A stretch of DNA of 64,000 bases from Marthasterias glacialis (taxonomy: Eukaryota; Echinodermata; Asteroidea; Forcipulatida; Asteriidae): assembly GCA_911728455.2 (NCBI GenBank), contig OU452227.1:14276110-14340109 (forward strand), given 5' to 3'. The position numbers and the translations under genes were made by a program. This document shows positions 27,501 to 33,448 of the stretch, piece after piece. Position 1 is the first letter of the stretch; each line of letters starts with the position of its first letter. A model generated the notes under the pieces. It was not told the origin of the DNA and ran no database searches. It saw nothing but the letters and a program-made list of their open reading frames with translations.

Positions 27501-30354
27501 GTGCAGATACAGTTAATTGCCTCCAAGTTGCCTGTATATTGCCGTGTAAGATGACCTTTATGTTTCGTCACAGTCCTGCAAAGGCAATGGTGAAGGCCCT
27601 TTGAATAATTCCTAGACGGATTCAATATACGAAATCAATTAATCAAGCTGTCAAGCTGGTTTATCCATAGCTATTAAAATATAGCTAATAATAAACATCA
27701 TAAATCTAGACAAACAACTTGAAATAAGACAAACCTGACAGATACAAAAAGAGTTCTTCTCCCAGTGCCTAAATACTTGATTGAATTACTTTGCAGGAAA
27801 CTTCGGAGTGGCAAATCTCGTCAGATATTTATCCACTTTTGTTTCTCCTTGTTAATGCTGTACCTTGTGTTCCTGGCTGGTGTGGACAATGCTAGAGTAA
27901 GTCATATTTACAGTGGCTTGATTTCGATATGGATTAATGATAGGCTGGGGTCCAGGGTGTTCAACATTATGAACACACCTTTTGAGCACCAATCTCCTTG
28001 AAACCAATGTTTTTAGCCCACATTAGCAATCATTTTCTGTCATACATTATAAATGATAATATCAGCTTGTTGTAAAGTCTAGTGATTGTGACTTTGTTTT
28101 TGTTTTTCACCCCCTTTCAAAACCCTCAAAAGCAGCAAATTAAAAATTTCCCAATCATACCCCCAGTTATTAACGCCACTGAATTATTGTCCATCAGGGT
28201 TCTGGAGGAGGGTGTGTATTTGTGGCTGCTCTGCTTCACTACTTGACTCTGACCACCATGATGTGGATGGCTGTTGAAGCCGGGAATATGTACGTCAGTA
28301 CCGTCAAGGTATTCCCTGAAGACACGCCACGATACATGGTCAAAGCTGGACTCCTTGCTTGGGGTAAGCCTCCTTAATAATGTTGGATTTTATTATTTAG
28401 AAGAAAACACTTCAGAGTGGGACAGCCATCTTGTTTCTATATCATTCAAATCAAAATGACAAGGGAGGAAAATACAGTTTTTGATTTTTTTTTTGTGAAG
28501 GAAGAGTATGGCTTGCAGTTATCAATGGGATAGAAGTCAATGGAAATTAACAAATAAGACAGCAAAGTTATAACAGAAGTTCAGTAGTGGTCATTTGAAG
28601 AAAAACAGTTGTATGGTTTAAATTGTTGTTTCTTTTTCACTCTGCAGGATCTCCTTTGATTGTTCTGATAATAACATTATCAGCGGCAACAAAATTCTAC
28701 CAGAATGAGCATTAGTAAGTCTTCCAACCAAAACTCATTACAGTGATAATTTCATGGTAAAACCAGAAACATTCAGTCTCTACATCTTAAAGCAAAAGAT
28801 ATTATAACAATCAAAATGATTTGTTTGTCACAACTTTTTTGAGGGCAGATTTTTTGTGTTCTCATTTTGACTATAGTTGCTTCATCTCTCCTGGTCTGGC
28901 GATGTACCTCGGTCTCCTTACCCCGATTGCTATCATCCTCCTCCACAACGTCATCACTTTCATCCTAGTCATGCGCAGTCTCCTCAAGGTCAAAGAAGCA
29001 TCTCGTTCACAGCAGATAACCAAACGCCTCCAGAATGCCGTAGGAATCTCCGCCCTAATGGGGTTAACTTGGTGCTTTGGGTTCTTGGCCATTGAAGGGG
29101 CAGCTTTTGCCTTCCAGCTCCTCTTCTGTCTGACTAACTCCTTGCAGGTATTCTTGTTTGTTTTTTTACTTGAATTAATAAGAAGCAATGCTTAAAAGAA
29201 GTAACTTCTACTGATATATATATATGCATAGGTCTCAAATTAATCAACGATTAAATTATGCAATTGGTCTTGGTAAGCCATTGTATGGCTGGATTGTCTA
29301 GATTTCGAAGGGACTCTTCACCAGGGCAGTTGTGAAGCAGGCAGTCATTTGTGACGTGGGCGGCCTTTTCAACCCCATCCAGAACATGTTGGCCCGGAAT
29401 CGACCATGAACAGTACGGCATCTGTGTAGTCTACAGTCTACACCAAGCTGCTGTGGGTAGGTGACATCCTAGCGGCTTGTTGTCAGGTTTGTTGATGTAG
29501 TCATAGAGCTTCGATGAGGACATCGACCACTGTTCCTCCCATTGACACATCGCCCAGTTTTCCGGGCTGTGGCCATCGGAGGTTATAAGGATGTTTTGCA
29601 GATGGTTTGCAAGAGGCTTCCTAGACTTTAGTCTTGGGTTCTGGATTTTATCGGTAGTGAGATGGTTTAGTTAGTGGTTCTCATTTGTGAGAGGTCTTAG
29701 TTTAAGTTGAGGACATTGTTATTGTCTGATGACAGGTGGACTTATGCCACTAGTGATTGGTAGATAATCATTTGGTGTTGATCAAATACACCCATATACA
29801 AGGCACATTGTGTTGTTCAAGGCCTTGTCCACTAGTTGGCGATGGCTACTCCTGCACCTTAACAGTGCAAAATATTCTGCAGTGGAGTAGACGAGTGGAA
29901 GAGATAAGAAACTAGCGCACCAGTTTGTTCCAGCGATGACAAGCAGAGTATACCTTATAACATCAAGACCGTACCAACGACTCTTTTCAAATCTAACAAT
30001 CGCCCCAAAAGAGATTTACACGTGGTTGTACCAACAAGTTAACTAGTAATTGTTACTTCTATGTTTGGGTATTGAACGTAAGTGCTAAATTTTGTCATGT
30101 GACTTCTGTTTTGTCAGGGTGTGGTTGTGGGTGTCATGTTTTGTGCCCGACGTGAAGAGGTCCGAGTGGCCCTTGCCCCGTACCTGAGACGGATCTGCTG
30201 TGGGCGTGATTGCCGATTGCCCATTCATCGTGATGAGAAGCCCATTGATCTTACATCTCAGACTGCACCTAATACCATTTCAACCGCTCGTACCACTAAC
30301 TTAGAGATGTCAGTGTCTGCATCACCCCGTGAGGCAGAGACGGAGATACGCTAA
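5626..30354 (+). CDS. Gene 1: HYR-repeat adhesion G-protein-coupled receptor, 5' incomplete (29 exons traced)
   Basis: Large plus-strand multi-exon gene. In order it encodes an array of HYR (hyalin repeat) domains, a hormone-receptor-like cysteine domain, a GAIN domain ending in a GPS cleavage motif, seven transmembrane segments and a cytoplasmic tail of roughly 70 residues. I chained 29 exons with AG/GT borders and compatible phases; every HYR exon is phase 1-1, the hallmark of exon shuffling. Sequons recur in each HYR (N-G-T, N-F-T, N-V-T, N-C-S), so the ectodomain should be heavily glycosylated. From family knowledge it is an adhesion GPCR at the plasma membrane, self-cleaved at the GPS, with HYR repeats binding an unknown extracellular partner. 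No start codon or signal peptide was found upstream of 5626, so the 5' end is missing or lies beyond the window. Which HYR exons are used in any transcript is inferred. The 7TM part is secure. Confidence 0.85.
6064..6288 (+). CDS. Gene 1 exon: HYR repeat B1
   Basis: 225 nt, phase 1-1. This is a type B HYR repeat: VELVCPRNVTV opening, W-EPDLTGWDEKNFT centre, SGDAFPIGSQRVTY and a closing CSFGVVVK. It is slightly shorter than the 231 nt standard of other type B exons and belongs to neither the 'PPNL' nor the 'PLDV' subtype. Confidence 0.85.
6580..6852 (+). CDS. Gene 1 exon: HYR repeat A2
   Basis: 273 nt, phase 1-1, type A HYR (FGCPDDVTIS opening, FSVGDTKVMYNATD, closing NYCNFTITV). It is unusual in encoding NATD where most copies have NGTD, a feature shared with the single HYR exon of gene 2. 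Its downstream intron holds decayed nidogen-domain exons, so this stretch looks duplicated with the end of gene 2. Confidence 0.8.
6905..7000 (+). pseudogene. Relic of NIDO first exon
   Basis: About 24 codons (YSEIPIPV, FPFFGQILTS) match the intact NIDO exon of gene 2 at 39642-39760 (SEIQIPMPFPFFGQMFTSVF). The upstream half is eroded, the frame is not open over the full exon, and the two last codons before the donor are changed. It lies in the intron after HYR A2. Confidence 0.7.
7203..7222 (+). repeat. Poly-G tract
   Basis: Run of about 18 G, likely a weak point for assembly and polymerases. In the intron after HYR A2. Confidence 0.9.
7588..7690 (+). pseudogene. Relic of NIDO second exon
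   Basis: A tcgcag acceptor is followed by VSSNGLLLFGRGISTLNPE, matching the start of the intact NIDO exon at 40840 (VSSNGLVSFGQGVSTFTPQ). Homology fades after roughly 20-25 codons and no donor follows. With the relic at 6905 it shows that a NIDO domain once sat here. Confidence 0.65.
7722..7848. repeat. Fold-back repeat with 'ggtggctctgaaaag' arms
   Basis: 'ggtggctctgaaaagagcc' at about 7725 pairs with 'cttttcagagccaccacc' at about 7828; between them are smaller inverted pieces ('gaacagtatagtctgttc', 'cagtatactgttgaaacg'). A related 'tggtcgaaacgtcgag' string occurs at about 30399. Confidence 0.65.
8425..8535 (+). CDS. Gene 1 exon: HYR repeat A3, first half only
   Basis: 111 nt, phase 1-1 with a good CAG/GTCAGT donor. 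It covers only the first half of a type A HYR (NCPNDVIIPG to PPDFSDNSG) and stops where other copies continue into SVDVVFGC. It may be spliced to the partial HYR at 9765, or it may be a decaying exon whose second half was lost. Confidence 0.55.
8757..8952. mobile_element. MITE with GGGCC ends and GCTTAAGCAG repeats
   Basis: About 196 bp. Begins GGGCCCTATTTCATA and ends GAACTTTGGCCC, with inverted subterminal GCTGCTTAAGCAG and TGCTTAAGCAGC. It lies between the two partial HYR exons (8425 and 9765). This general type is common in marine deuterostome genomes (established knowledge, not searched here). Confidence 0.65.
9765..9983 (+). CDS. Gene 1 exon: HYR repeat A4, 5'-eroded
   Basis: 219 nt, phase 1-1 (ccccag acceptor, gtttg donor). 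It lacks the opening C-P-D-D-V strand and starts with a serine-rich stretch, then reads YSPDFSDYINASVGVVFGC, TFSVGDTKVMYNGTD and a closing YCHFIITVK. Joined to the half exon at 8425 it would give one long HYR with a duplicated PDFSD segment. Confidence 0.6.
10500..10730 (+). CDS. Gene 1 exon: HYR repeat B3 ('PPNL' subtype)
   Basis: 231 nt, phase 1-1. Opens VSLVCPPNLTIPIPLGNE, then W-EPDRAGWEKTNFTSSSMSGDAFPIG, QWFQINNLVLTCSFDV. The donor gtatgcacgaaa runs straight into a TA microsatellite, and an inverted copy of this donor sequence lies at about 10870-10890. Confidence 0.85.
10741..10776 (+). repeat. TA microsatellite
   Basis: About 36 bp of alternating AT directly after the HYR B3 donor. 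A second TA run at 10866-10880 carries the donor sequence in inverted form. Confidence 0.9.
10897..10969 (+). tRNA. tRNA-like segment, copy 1 (Thr-GGT-like, probably not functional)
   Basis: 73 nt with an intact acceptor stem (GGCTGGT/ATCAGCC), A box (TAGCTCAGTTGG) and B box (GGTTCGAGTCC). The anticodon loop reads ACGGTAT, so GGT would be the anticodon, but position 33 is C rather than T and one T-stem pair mismatches (G-G). More likely a tRNA-derived SINE or satellite than a working gene. Confidence 0.5.
11221..11293 (+). tRNA. tRNA-like segment, copy 2
   Basis: Identical in sequence to copy 1 and exactly 324 bp downstream. Same anticodon-loop oddity. Confidence 0.5.
11545..11617 (+). tRNA. 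tRNA-like segment, copy 3
   Basis: Identical to copies 1 and 2, again 324 bp on. Inverted fragments follow at 11755-11795 (5' half) and 12046-12079 (3' half). Confidence 0.5.
12130..12400 (+). repeat. 270 bp dispersed repeat, copy 1
   Basis: Starts 'ggttagatataggattggta' and ends 'cagacagaactatttc'. Related copies are at 17352-17663 (+) and about 40117-40395 (-). No terminal repeats were recognised. The HYR B4 exon follows 390 bp later. Confidence 0.7.
12790..13020 (+). CDS. Gene 1 exon: HYR repeat B4 ('PLDV' subtype)
   Basis: 231 nt, phase 1-1. Opens VDLMCPLDVNVSTDPG, then W-EPNLTGWNETNFTSTAVSGDEFSIG and CSFDVFVK. It carries three sequons (N-E-T, N-F-T, N-V-T). It is closest to the exons at 14528 and 18884, which also share the intron sequence after the donor. 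Confidence 0.85.
13627..13899 (+). CDS. Gene 1 exon: HYR repeat A5
   Basis: 273 nt, phase 1-1, full type A HYR (NCPDDVILPA, PVFSDNSGQFVDVVFGC, TFSVGDTKVMYNGTD, NNCSFTITIK). It starts the first of two tandemly duplicated blocks (13627-16229 and 16663-20583). Confidence 0.88.
14002..14071 (+). pseudogene. Truncated HYR 'PPNL' exon broken by a GCT repeat
   Basis: A good acceptor (ttttttatag) and the first 23 codons of a type B HYR (VDLVCPPNLIIPTPFGNETAKVT) are intact, and match the exon at 17069. At the point where the tryptophan codon should follow, the sequence turns into a (GCT/GTT)n tract, and neither the rest of the exon nor a donor is present. Confidence 0.75.
14072..14262 (+). repeat. 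(GCT/GTT)n trinucleotide tract 1
   Basis: About 190 bp of imperfect CTG/TTG triplets that begin inside a broken HYR exon. All frames read as poly-leucine, poly-alanine or poly-cysteine shadows. The sequence after the tract is shared with the sequence after tract 2 (about 18600 onward). Confidence 0.95.
14528..14758 (+). CDS. Gene 1 exon: HYR repeat B6 ('PLDV' subtype)
   Basis: 231 nt, phase 1-1. VDLVCPLDVTVSTAPGSN, W-QPNVTGWNESSFTSTAVSGDVFLIG, QWFKINHLVLTCSFDVFVK. Nearly identical to the exon at 18884, including flanking introns on both sides, so it was copied in a segmental duplication. Confidence 0.87.
15021..15794 (+). mobile_element. MITE copy 1 (TAGACCGATTGCGCGACC family, left end lost)
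   Basis: Matches the complete element at 42342-43068 from 'gacccatagtgggt' to 'ggtcgcgcaatcggtcta'. The outermost left terminal repeat is missing. It lies in the intron between HYR B6 and A6 and was copied together with them. Confidence 0.75.
15957..16229 (+). CDS. Gene 1 exon: HYR repeat A6
   Basis: 273 nt, phase 1-1, full type A HYR (NCPDDVILPTRLTDQVLHTW, FGCSATVSNECHRDGNGTFSIGETKVMYNGTD). Nearly identical to the exon at 20311, with which it shares about 1.2 kb of upstream intron. Confidence 0.88.
16230..16662. other. Intron between HYR A6 and A7
   Basis: No exon recognised. A short frame at 16263-16420 has no HYR motifs and no convincing acceptor, so it was not called. Confidence 0.5.
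16663..16935 (+). CDS. Gene 1 exon: HYR repeat A7
   Basis: 273 nt, phase 1-1, full type A HYR with the DQVLHTWDPPDFSDNSG signature. It opens the second duplicated block. No type B exon separates it from A6; the 430 bp between them hold only unrecognised intron sequence. Confidence 0.88.
17069..17299 (+). CDS. Gene 1 exon: HYR repeat B7 ('PPNL' subtype)
   Basis: 231 nt, phase 1-1. VDLVCPPTLIIPTPFGNE, W-EPDLTGWDKTNITSPSVSGDAFQVG, CSFDVVVE. This is the intact counterpart of the exon broken at 14071. Confidence 0.87.
17352..17663 (+). repeat. 270 bp dispersed repeat, copy 2
   Basis: Same orientation as copy 1, with an internal near-duplication of 'ttcgattgttcgaaacgaaatt'-type sequence. It lies in the intron after HYR B7. 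Confidence 0.65.
17898..18590 (+). repeat. (GCT/GTT)n trinucleotide tract 2, about 690 bp
   Basis: Imperfect CTG/TTG triplets, with long GTTGCT hexamer runs and a 60 bp interruption at about 18405-18465. It begins with the same 'gggctgttgct' string as tract 1. Frames through it give poly-Leu, poly-Ala and poly-Cys and are not genes. Confidence 0.95.
18884..19114 (+). CDS. Gene 1 exon: HYR repeat B8 ('PLDV' subtype)
   Basis: 231 nt, phase 1-1. VDLVCPLDVTVSTAPGSN, W-EPNVTGWNETNFTSTAVSGDVFLIG, CSFDVFVK. It lies downstream of the long GCT tract and is the duplicate of the exon at 14528. Confidence 0.87.
19369..20150 (+). mobile_element. MITE copy 2 (TAGACCGATTGCGCGACC family, left end lost)
   Basis: Duplicate of the copy at 15021 with the same left truncation, so it moved with the segmental duplication and not by its own transposition. 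Small internal indels. Confidence 0.75.
20311..20583 (+). CDS. Gene 1 exon: HYR repeat A8
   Basis: 273 nt, phase 1-1, full type A HYR (NCPDDVILPTRLTDQVLHTW, GQNVDVVFGC, YNGTDMSGNQNNCSF). Duplicate of A6. Confidence 0.88.
20718..20948 (+). CDS. Gene 1 exon: HYR repeat B9 ('PPNL' subtype)
   Basis: 231 nt, phase 1-1. VKLVCPPNLTIATPPGNK, W-EPDLTGWNKTNFTSPSESGDEFPIG, CSFDVVVE. No 'PLDV' exon follows, so this A-B pair lacks the third member seen in the two blocks upstream. Confidence 0.87.
21037..21073 (+). pseudogene. Relic of a type B HYR exon 3' end
   Basis: About 37 bp (reading roughly LVLACSFGGVVIG before a gtgagt donor) match the last codons of neighbouring type B exons. Nothing recognisable remains of the upstream part, so the exon cannot be spliced in. 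Confidence 0.55.
21400..21678 (+). CDS. Gene 1 exon: HYR repeat A9
   Basis: 279 nt, phase 1-1; two codons longer than other type A exons at its start (ERDTDRPSIQSCPDDV). Otherwise a full HYR (PTGSTNPVAHTWVPPVFSD, FGCLATASNEC, FSVGETKVMYNGTD, NYCNFTITVT). Last type A repeat of the array. Confidence 0.87.
21811..21880 (+). pseudogene. Relic of a type B HYR exon 3' half
   Basis: The stretch containing 'gggcagtggtttgggacc' and 'tataatctacatctgacacg' matches the second half of the intact exon at 21992-22228. The upstream half and a proper donor are gone. It lies 110 bp before its intact relative. Confidence 0.6.
21992..22228 (+). CDS. Gene 1 exon: HYR repeat B10
   Basis: 237 nt, phase 1-1. VRLICPLTLNMTVLASPGDN, W-NPDLTGWDETNFTSTAVSGDVFSIG, CSFNFSVIG. 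The most diverged type B exon and the last HYR before the receptor stalk. Confidence 0.87.
22382..22498 (+). CDS. Gene 1 exon: hormone-receptor-like domain, part 1
   Basis: 117 nt, phase 1-1. Encodes RCVNDVTNDTQHGELSWLD, then TIAGTVAESVERCSLLTKK. The pattern C..W..T.AG..A...C fits the first half of the HormR/HRM domain that precedes GAIN in many adhesion GPCRs. The chosen donor is gtacgt at 22499. Confidence 0.75.
22621..22748 (+). CDS. Gene 1 exon: hormone-receptor-like domain part 2 and start of GAIN
   Basis: 128 nt, phase 1 in, phase 0 out. Contains NRTCSTASSSRYFGWEDHVPESC, the C...W..P..C second half of a HormR-like domain, then the start of the GAIN helical part (ESAKTITVEDVVK). Donor gtaagt. 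Confidence 0.78.
22749..24088. other. Introns of the GAIN region
   Basis: Apart from the exon at 23363-23512 nothing was recognised. Sequence appears unique. Confidence 0.4.
23363..23512 (+). CDS. Gene 1 exon: GAIN subdomain A
   Basis: 150 nt, phase 0-0. Predicted helical stretch (GNAEEVAVFLANQTSS, KVKAISEILENIVNA) as expected for GAIN subdomain A. One N-Q-T sequon. Standard attgcag acceptor and gtaggt donor. Confidence 0.8.
24089..24473 (+). CDS. Gene 1 exon: GAIN domain, central
   Basis: 385 nt, phase 0-1; the longest exon of the gene. It continues the helices (VTDAVIETVANVITNAKES), then moves into beta strands (VSIKQDTIHVEAVSIDPK, VVVSIQLPATILDHL). A serine/acid-rich loop (DSAGSRSPQEGSLDGTE) separates them. 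Confidence 0.82.
24930..25345 (+). repeat. CA-rich dispersed repeat, two tandem copies of about 200 bp
   Basis: Each copy runs from a CA microsatellite through 'agtgtgtatttacctcca', 'ggggacctcctattg', 'ggggaccctattgtcctc' to 'gtttgaatgcc...acaaactcaca'. A third copy begins at 63840 and runs off the window. Lies in the intron before the exon at 25920. Confidence 0.85.
25920..26110 (+). CDS. Gene 1 exon: GAIN subdomain B
   Basis: 191 nt, phase 1-0. Strand-rich GAIN subdomain B: LKVSFIVYADDTLFQTG, then IVSLTVEGVELKNLTDPVVI. The preceding intron is 1.4 kb and holds a CA-rich dispersed repeat. Confidence 0.82.
26454..26627 (+). CDS. Gene 1 exon: GPS autoproteolysis motif and tethered agonist
   Basis: 174 nt, phase 0-0. 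Encodes the complete GPS: KCTFWEF, then GFWSTEGCKRA, then ITCECGHATNFAILM. The four cysteines and tryptophans are in their usual places. The cleavage triad reads H-A-T, so the expected cut is between A and T, leaving TNFAILM as the tethered agonist. Most family members have H-L-T or H-M-T; alanine at the middle position is less usual but keeps the catalytic H and nucleophile T. Confidence 0.93.
26974..27104 (+). CDS. Gene 1 exon: transmembrane helix 1
   Basis: 131 nt, phase 0-2. After the stalk (ALDIISQ) comes TM1, IGGALSVIALSVTLVIYLSI, then an arginine that is completed in the next exon. Confidence 0.9.
27797..27896 (+). CDS. Gene 1 exon: intracellular loop 1 and transmembrane helix 2
   Basis: 100 nt, phase 2-0. 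A basic loop (RKLRSGKSRQ) is followed by TM2 (FIHFCFSLLMLYLVFLAG). Confidence 0.9.
28198..28363 (+). CDS. Gene 1 exon: transmembrane helix 3 and intracellular loop 2
   Basis: 166 nt, phase 0-1. The conserved TM3 cysteine lies in GGGCVFVAALLHYLTLTTMM, followed by WMAVEAGNMYV as in other adhesion receptors. Start of TM4 at the exon end. Confidence 0.92.
28648..28714 (+). CDS. Gene 1 exon: transmembrane helix 4
   Basis: 67 nt, phase 1-2. Short exon carrying SPLIVLIITLSAATKFYQ. The tyrosine codon is split by the following intron. Confidence 0.88.
28877..29147 (+). CDS. Gene 1 exon: extracellular loop 2, transmembrane helices 5 and 6, start of 7
   Basis: 271 nt, phase 2-0. Starts with the loop 2 cysteine (YCFISPGLAMY) that should pair with TM3, then TM5 (LTPIAIILLHNVITFILVM), a basic loop 3 (QQITKRLQNAV), TM6 (ISALMGLTWCFGFLAI) and the start of TM7 (FQLLFCLTNSLQ). 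This block is diagnostic for class B2 receptors. Confidence 0.93.
29285..29560 (-). pseudogene. Decayed non-LTR retrotransposon fragment
   Basis: The minus strand reads in broken frames LYDYINKPDNKPLGCHLPTA, then segments resembling the end of a LINE reverse transcriptase region (…W..L...Q.P......N...GVEKAAH..NDCLLHNCP). Stops and shifts are present. It lies in the last intron of gene 1. Confidence 0.4.
30118..30354 (+). CDS. Gene 1 terminal exon: end of transmembrane helix 7 and cytoplasmic tail
   Basis: 237 nt including the stop. Completes TM7 (GVVVGVMFCARREEVRVAL) and gives a tail of about 70 residues: a cysteine/arginine patch (RRICCGRDCRLP) that could be palmitoylated, then a Ser/Thr-rich region ending in EAETEIR. 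A TAA stop closes the gene. Confidence 0.9.
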   Translation, partial: GVVVGVMFCARREEVRVALAPYLRRICCGRDCRLPIHRDEKPIDLTSQTAPNTISTARTTNLEMSVSASPREAETEIR

Positions 30355-30571
30355 GCACATCCTTGGTATGATTCTCCAGAAGACAACCAGAATAATCTGG
30401 TCGAAACGTCGAGTACAAACCAGCTCTTCCCAGCCACTATTCACACAGTAGATATTATCCCACATGATGTTACAGCAAGTTTATCTTTATTTTTTTTTAT
30501 GACACGCACAGTCATAGTATAGTGCTTTCTTGAGATCAGAAGGAAAATGTTTGCATTACACCGACTACAAC

Positions 30572-30577
30572 AATAAA
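30572..30577 (+). terminator. Polyadenylation signal AATAAA of gene 1
   Basis: Canonical AATAAA about 218 bp after the gene 1 stop codon; the next 20 bp are G/T-containing. The 3' UTR would therefore be about 240 bp. Confidence 0.55.
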
Positions 30578-30867
30578 ATTGACCTTGACCTTGCCTTTTT
30601 ATTTGTTTCATGGCAGAATGTCTTGTTCTGATAAATACTATTAGGACCCCCACTAGAGCTTGTGTCCATATACTCTAACGGGATTCACAACAAAAAATAC
30701 GGTTTTCAAAGCTTGCATTTCGAATAATTATTCGTATAATGCTCGGTATTTGAGGACCATTTTAAACTTTCGAATCACTAAAAAACATCATGAACGTTCG
30801 GGGGCTATGCCCCCAACCCCCTCGTGTAAGTGAGTCCAATATCATTGTGCTTTTACTTTCATTTGGT

Positions 30868-31207
30868 ATTAATAAATACCTAGGACAGTTTGTGGATTCT
30901 GATTGGTCAAAACGTGATCACGTGGGGGTGTATTAACGGCGATATAAAGACCGGCTAACAAAACAAGAAGGTATCGCCGAGAAAGAAAAGTTACAAAATG
31001 GACAATTGTAGCCGTTTATTTCGTTAAAAAGGTATTTATTAATGGGAATAACAGTGCGAGGACCCGGTCTTCACTGCTTGGTAATGACCTTGGGTGGTGG
31101 CTGGCCGCTGTTAACGACCGCGCCTCCGGCTTGGTCGTTAACAGCGGCCAGCCACCACCCCGGTCATTACCAAGCAGTGAAGACCGGGTCCTCGCACTGT
31201 TATTCCC
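30868..31207 (+). mobile_element. Fold-back hairpin element, copy 2
   Basis: Begins ATTAATAAATACCTAGGACA. A perfect 14 bp inverted copy (AGGTATTTATTAAT, 31030-31043) closes a promoter-like part with ATTGG (30902-30906), CACGTG (30919-30924) and TATAAA (30943-30948). Then comes a 164 nt hairpin (31044-31207) with about 76 bp of nearly perfect stem and an apical GCGCCTCCGGCT; the only asymmetry is TT against C. The ends GGGAATAACAG/CTGTTATTCCC match copy 1 at 1303-1467. Confidence 0.8.
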
Positions 31208-33240
31208 TAAATGTCAGTCGGCAAATTTAGGCTTCCATCCCCCCCCCCTTCCCCCAAAGAAAATGCCTTCGCTACGCCGCTGCCTCTGTAGTCCCTTGTA
31301 TCTCGCCTTTGACCGGAGCCGCGGATTTAGATTGACTTTTCAGTCCCAATCTGATTGCATGGATTTCCCCCATTTTAAGGGGTTTTTTCCACATCTAAAA
31401 CTTAAAAATATCTTCATGCCTATGGGTTATAGTGCTATTGACTTATGAGGTCGCTTAATTTAATAACCAGAAATAGTAAATGTAACAAATAATTAGATTG
31501 GACATCATTTACTTTTAAGTGTGTTTACTTAGTTAACCATACATTCCATGTTTAACCTCCCCAAAACCATCACCCGTTCTCTACCCAGAGGAACAGCGTC
31601 TTGGGATCAACGGATTTTCTTTTTTTATAAAAAGAACATTATCGATGACTTTAAAACAATCATCAAAAATAATTTTTAATCAGTTCTCACTATTCAGACT
31701 CCCATAATGTTGTTTGAGCTAGTGTCATCAACGAGTACATTGCTGTTATAAAGTATTACAGATAAAAATGATTTTCTGAAATCTTCCAGAATACTGGAGA
31801 TAATGCAACCATTAAGTAATTGTGTTATTTACAGAAGATTGAAAGCAGTCAATTAATTAGTTAGGCCTACACTTGATTTAAGAGTAACATTTTCTAAATG
31901 CCATACATGAAACTTCACTCTTGAAAAAAAACACATGTAAATAGTGCAAGAGCAAATTTAAGAATACTACTAAAAACAAAATTGGATTAACAAAGGAAAA
32001 TTTACAAGCTTCCATTTCCATTTCCCTATTATTATTATTTTTGGTGTGTTTCTTAATAGGATATTATGAAGTCTTGAAAGCTCATTTGCAGCCTAAGTTA
32101 GTTTGGCACGGAGCGTCATATTTACTTTGGCTTGGTTACTTTTACTCCTGCTATTGTGCTTGATCTTGTCGCACAATTGGATAATGTCTTTAAATATGCT
32201 TGGCATCCATGAAACGTCGTGCCTTTCTCGAGGAAGTTGGCTGTTTTTCAAAAAAACAACCTCACGGGATCCTTAATGGCCGGAAACCAACCCCAGACTT
32301 AATGTATGTTTGTTCACGCAAAGGCATTACCCCCAGGCAAGTACATAAAAGAAACAGACAAACAAACGAAAAACCCACGAACGTACGTAAATCTGGGAGG
32401 GACGAGTATGGGAAATATCTCCCTCCTAAAGTTTCACTTTCGGAACAGAATATATAAACTTATTATATTGTAATGAAAATAAAATATCTTTTCAAAATGG
32501 AATGGTTCAACAAGTTGATGTTGTTTAAAAACTATGAATGTTACTTCATTGCAACTGCTTTGGAGCATTCCGTAACTCATTTATCTATGAATAAAAACGC
32601 AAAATGCCATTTCCAATAAAGACAGAATGTTTCCAATTTCGTTCCTTAATTGTTTTTAACTAATACAGCGCAGTGCTTGCAAGGGATCTTTTACGCCAGT
32701 GTTAGGTAGAAAAAGGTAATCTTTAAACCAATCTCGCCTTCTCCAGAAGAGATTTACACATGATTATACCAACAAGTTTACCAGTATTAACTACTTCTTA
32801 GCTGTTTGGGCGTTGAAAAAGAAGAGAGAAAAAAAACTATCAATCAAACAAACAACGCACCTAACAACTCAACAAACAAACAAACAGCCTAACAAAGCAA
32901 AAAAAATAATACCCAAAAAATATACATATTATCTATATCTCCCTCTGAATGTTTTTGAACTGGCAGATTGGCGCACAGGACTTTCCCCCAAAAAGTTTCG
33001 TGCGATGAAAAAAACGGCTACTTTCTATAGAAAGTGCAAACAAAATCAGAATCACAATGGACCACTATAAATAACAATAGGATGGTTGGTCAATGTAATA
33101 TGTATTGTACATAGCTTTACTCTTATCTTCAATTATAATAAAACACTGTGCAGTTCAATATTTCCGTATAGGGATAAACTGTTTACATAGAAGCTAGAAT
33201 TGGCACTCCAATTTCAGTTCCTTGTTTGTCTGGGCGTACC
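31208..33240. other. Intergenic region between genes 1 and 2
   Basis: AT-rich, with poly-C and poly-A patches. Frames here (for instance 32200-32457, 32813-33070) are low-complexity and lysine- or asparagine-rich. No coding or RNA gene recognised. Confidence 0.5.
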
Positions 33241-33244
33241 TCCC

Positions 33245-33251
33245 TATATAT
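33245..33251 (+). promoter_or_regulatory. TATA-like box of gene 2
   Basis: A TATATA-type motif (cctatatatgag) lies about 130 bp before the gene 2 ATG. A start near 33275 would give a 5' UTR of about 105 nt with three copies of 'gacatgattt/gagacgacatg' just downstream. Confidence 0.4.
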
Positions 33252-33381
33252 GAGCTGCTGGTTCTACAGATGATCCAGACATGATTTGAGACGACATGAT
33301 TTGAGACGACATGATTGGGACAGTCGTCGTGTATCTATAAAGTTGGACAGCAGCATTGCGTCTCTACATCATAGGAGCAAG

Positions 33382-33448
33382 ATGAGACCCTCAATGACCG
33401 CCATCTTGTTGGCGGTATGTTTGGTCACCGCAATAAAGGCGCAAGAAG
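33382..33448 (+). CDS. Gene 2 exon 1: signal peptide
   Basis: 67 nt. MRPSMTAILLAVCLVTAIKA followed by QE: a short basic start, a hydrophobic core of about 14 residues and an A-x-A-like cleavage region. Phase 1 donor (gtaaat). The context before the ATG is gcaag, with purine at -3. An upstream in-frame extension (from 33286) was not used since it would bury the signal peptide. Confidence 0.8.

Noticed and set aside
32813-33070. Lysine/glutamine/threonine-rich frame before gene 2
   Set aside because: A-rich, low-complexity sequence with 'aacaaacaaac' repeats.
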